Assembly (NCBI GenBank): GCA_030427885.1
Contig: JAUICM010000004.1
Coordinates: 1-64,000, forward strand
Source of the DNA: Rhodothermia bacterium
Lineage (GTDB): Bacteria; Bacteroidota; Rhodothermia; Balneolales; Balneolaceae
Length of the DNA: 64,000 nucleotides
Reading direction: 5' to 3'
A model generated the notes under the pieces. The model searched no databases, was not told the DNA's origin, and worked only from the letters and a program-made list of their open reading frames with translations. The position numbers and the translations under genes were made by a program. This document shows positions 61,997-64,000 of the stretch, one piece after another (the first letter of the stretch is position 1; the number at the start of each line of letters is the position of its first letter).

Positions 61997-62539
61997 ATGA
62001 AGATATTAACAATGCTGTTTTTAGCAATGATTTTACAGTCTCCTTCTTTCAATCACGATGATTCAATTTACGATTTTCCCTTTGAGGATATCGATGGCAA
62101 AGAAACCAGTCTTTCCGAGTATAAAGGTAAAGTGCTGCTTATCCTTAATGTCGCTTCAAAGTGTGGATATACTCCTCAATACGAAGGTTTGCAGGCTATT
62201 TACGAAAAGTATAAAGATAAAGGTCTGGTAATCGTAGGTTTTCCAGCCAATAATTTTAAAGGCCAGGAGCCCGGAACAGAAGAAGAGATCAAAGAGTTTT
62301 GTACACTCAATTACGGAGTTACGTTTCCTTTGGCATCTAAGGTTTCAGTTATTGGTGAAGACCAGGCGCCGTTGTTTGAGTACCTGACTTCGCTCTCAAA
62401 TCCCGATTTCACGGGAGACATTGAGTGGAATTTTGAGAAGTTTCTTATTGACCGGGAGGGTAATCTGCAAAGAAGATTCAGAAGTGCCACAAAACCGGAA
62501 AGCAAAGAGCTTATCAGCGCTATCGAGAAGTTGTTATAA
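61997..62539 (+). CDS. Glutathione-peroxidase-family peroxidase, exported
   Basis: This 180-residue protein has an N-terminal signal. The thiol peroxidase fold shows LNVASKCGYTPQY with the catalytic Cys56, FPANNFKGQEPG with the Gln, and IEWNFEKFLID with the Trp-Asn pair. As a Cys-type enzyme it is probably reduced by thioredoxin-like partners, not glutathione. It reduces peroxides in the periplasm. The tRNA-Asp gene follows. Confidence 0.93.
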   Translation: MKILTMLFLAMILQSPSFNHDDSIYDFPFEDIDGKETSLSEYKGKVLLILNVASKCGYTPQYEGLQAIYEKYKDKGLVIVGFPANNFKGQEPGTEEEIKEFCTLNYGVTFPLASKVSVIGEDQAPLFEYLTSLSNPDFTGDIEWNFEKFLIDREGNLQRRFRSATKPESKELISAIEKLL

Positions 62540-62564
62540 TTCTGATAAATTTGTGGAAAAAATG

Positions 62565-62596
62565 TTGACTTCCTTTTCGAACAGTCTGTATATTTG
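62565..62596 (+). promoter_or_regulatory. Promoter of tRNA-Asp
   Basis: TTGACT at 62565-62570 and TATATTTG at 62589-62596, an exact TAnnTTTG, with 21 nt between the TTG and the -7 box. It lies 15 bp before the tRNA. Confidence 0.7.
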
Positions 62597-62611
62597 AGGC
62601 TCTCGAAAAAA

Positions 62612-62685
62612 GGTCCGGTAGTTCAGTTGGTTAGAACGCCTGCCTGTCACGCAGGAGGTCGAGGGTTCGAGTCCCTTCCGGATCG
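62612..62685 (+). tRNA. tRNA-Asp (anticodon GTC)
   Basis: This 74 nt cloverleaf has acceptor GGTCCGG/CCGGATC with one G-T pair, anticodon stem CCTGC/GCAGG around loop CTGTCAC (anticodon GTC at 62646-62648), and T-loop GGTTCGAGTCC. The discriminator base is G62685, as required for Asp. CCA is not encoded. Confidence 0.97.
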
Positions 62686-62694
62686 CAAGAGTTT

Positions 62695-62727
62695 AAAAGC
62701 CTTTGAGTTTTCTCAAAGGCTTTTTTT
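62695..62727 (+). terminator. Rho-independent terminator after tRNA-Asp
   Basis: Stem AAAAGCCTTTGAG / CTCAAAGGCTTTT around TTTT, followed by a T-run, 10 bp after the tRNA. Confidence 0.85.
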
Positions 62728-62736
62728 ATGTCCATA

Positions 62737-63996
62737 CTATTTATCAGTCAGAGCAACTGTTTTCAGGCCACCCAGTCCGGCAGCTACGATAAGTAATTTG
62801 TTGCGATATGAAACATGATTCACAGATTCAAGATCCCCAAACTGAAGTTTTCCAAGCAATTCGGTTGTTATATTTTCTCCCGGAGAATAGTCTTCAAGGT
62901 CTTTATTAGTTTCTGCAACATATACCCCGGCCTCTCCATTTGATATAAAAATTTTATCGTCATCCGCAGATGCAGCATTAGATGTAACAACATCGGGTGA
63001 CAAGCCCAAGGCTGCAGGATCAGGCAGAGGTATTGTCGATTTGATTTGTCCGGTAGTAAGGTCCATGATCTTAACACCTTCTTTTCCTGCTGCTATAATT
63101 GCAAGATGGTTTATGAGCTCTATCGTGTTTTTAGCTTCTGGTGTATACACACCTGCAACGGGATATTCAGAAGTGATACTAAAATTAGAACGGTTAATGA
63201 GTATTACAGATCCATTTTCGTCACCATTTGTATCTCCCTTAAGCACCGCTATGTATGAGCTGTTTACATCTACCCATCGTGCATCTTCAATTTCAACATA
63301 AGCTATTCGCTCATTAAGATTTTTATTATAAACCGATAGCCCTCCCGTGTTACCGCTGGTTGCATAGACCCTATCGCCAAAAAGAACAATAGAGTTTGCG
63401 GCATAACTAGGCAGGGAGACACTTGCAGTAGAGGCATCTTCGAGCTCAAAACTTACGAAGTCATAGCTGCGAATACCTGAACTGCTTATTTCTGTTGCTA
63501 TATCCGGGTTTGAGGTAGCAACGGCAGCATAGATCTTGTCAACATCAGCATGAACTGCGTTTATATCGGCGTCAAAGAAGGTGATGTTTGAGCGAATAGT
63601 AATGTTCTTTCCATTGCCGGATATCTGAGCAACATCAACGGCTCCAAGATAACCTGAGCCTTTCAAATTATAACTTATTAAAGACCTGGTGTTGTTGTCA
63701 TCACGGCTGATCATTGTTGCCTGAACAGGAGTCCCGTTGATTTCTGGAGGATAAAGCTCAGAGACCAATTTAAGGTCGAATTTAACTTTTCCAATTTTGG
63801 ACAGTGTATTTTCAGCGGCAGTCGTATCTACAGCAATATTCTCATCTTTCTCAGCATAGCGGCTAAGCAACGACTCTTCATTATTATTAATCTGGTACGA
63901 GTCGTCTTGTTTCTTTTCATTGTTCGAAGATGAGCACGAAGTAAAAACCACACTTATCGATGCTAACAAGATTAATGAATAAAGACTTTTCTTCAT
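62737..63996 (-). CDS. Beta-propeller-like lipoprotein
   Basis: This 419-residue lipoprotein (VVFTSCSSS) has a low-complexity Asn/Glu-rich linker, then repeated short segments such as DKIYAAVATSNPDIATE, GDRVYATSGNTGGLSVYNKN, HLAIIAAGKEGVKIMDLTTG and NKLLIVAAGLGGLKTVAL. These are LVIVD-like blades of a beta-propeller on the cell surface. The binding partner is unknown. The start lies 4 bp from the window edge and looks complete. Confidence 0.85.
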   Translation of the reverse strand: MKKSLYSLILLASISVVFTSCSSSNNEKKQDDSYQINNNEESLLSRYAEKDENIAVDTTAAENTLSKIGKVKFDLKLVSELYPPEINGTPVQATMISRDDNNTRSLISYNLKGSGYLGAVDVAQISGNGKNITIRSNITFFDADINAVHADVDKIYAAVATSNPDIATEISSSGIRSYDFVSFELEDASTASVSLPSYAANSIVLFGDRVYATSGNTGGLSVYNKNLNERIAYVEIEDARWVDVNSSYIAVLKGDTNGDENGSVILINRSNFSITSEYPVAGVYTPEAKNTIELINHLAIIAAGKEGVKIMDLTTGQIKSTIPLPDPAALGLSPDVVTSNAASADDDKIFISNGEAGVYVAETNKDLEDYSPGENITTELLGKLQFGDLESVNHVSYRNKLLIVAAGLGGLKTVALTDK

Positions 63997-64000
63997 TGTA

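Noticed and set aside
62612-62736. Integrated element at tRNA-Asp
   Set aside because: The tRNA is followed at once by its own terminator and an ordinary chromosomal gene; no integrase or duplicated tRNA 3' end is seen.
1-64000. Insertion sequence or prophage
   Set aside because: No transposase, phage integrase or structural phage gene appears on either strand; only non-autonomous repeats are present.

Overview
The window looks like a 64 kb chromosomal segment of a marine or halophilic member of the Bacteroidota/Balneolota line, probably a relative of Balneola or Gracilimonas. The assignment rests on four things. Promoters have the form TTG, 19-21 nt, TAnnTTTG/C. Gene families are typical of the group: DUF2911, YfiT/BstA-type DinB, a 6-bladed propeller lipoprotein and a membrane-anchored AraC regulator. 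Start codons are often TTG or GTG. Base composition is moderate, broken by AT-rich patches. This is inferred from reading the sequence; no search was run.

Layout. 1-2050: the end of a chromosomal integron cassette array with three complete attC sites, a truncated attC at the array end, an AAC(6')-Ib-like acetyltransferase cassette, a YefM/YoeB toxin-antitoxin cassette with its own promoter and operator, and a secreted-protein cassette. No integrase gene is in view. 2178-25984: ordinary chromosome with an SDR enzyme, SGNH esterase, metalloproteases, propeller lipoproteins, a GMC dehydrogenase with its small subunit, M14 carboxypeptidase, an unusual Nramp relative, HlyIII/TrhA, a large protease-propeller-barrel protein, DUF proteins, a 2OG oxygenase and an XRE regulator with a membrane partner. 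25985-28130: a repeat-rich, AT-rich island with three small ORFs and a 5'-truncated attC related to those at the left end. 28140-30101: purM and bstA, then a 440 bp gap packed with DnaA-box-like sites beside an AT-rich stretch. This is a candidate replication origin, and strand composition seems to change sign across it.

30102-37420: dtd, a phosphomutase-like metalloenzyme, an AT-rich FRG-domain gene, a YiiX-like cysteine peptidase, a patatin, a DUF559 nuclease gene enclosed by inverted palindromic repeats, and a sialate O-acetylesterase. 37560-43375: a glycerol locus (glpK, glpD, glpF) with a sensor kinase carrying a THI5/NMT1-type sensory domain inserted before the glycerol facilitator gene. 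43991-48667 (minus strand): adk, then the classical ffh-rpsP-rimM-trmD-rplS operon with a clear promoter and terminator; rpsP carries an unusually long acidic tail. 49114-55035: AraC-type regulator and TonB-dependent receptor, then an envelope lipoprotein operon (DUF2135-like, DUF4398, DUF4398-OmpA). 55158-60158: fabI, ruvC, ruvA, a PhoB/PhoR-type two-component pair and a mannose-1-phosphate guanylyltransferase. 60155-63996: MBL hydrolase, two small genes, glutathione peroxidase, tRNA-Asp with promoter and terminator, and a propeller lipoprotein.

Two families of short dispersed palindromic repeats occur throughout the intergenic regions. One is AGTC, hairpin(s), then a GGGTG-rich tail. The other is GTCAT...ATGAC. 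The most interesting observations are the environmental integron with an AAC(6')-Ib relative, the DUF559 nuclease enclosed by one repeat family, the candidate oriC, and the acidic-tailed ribosomal protein S16.
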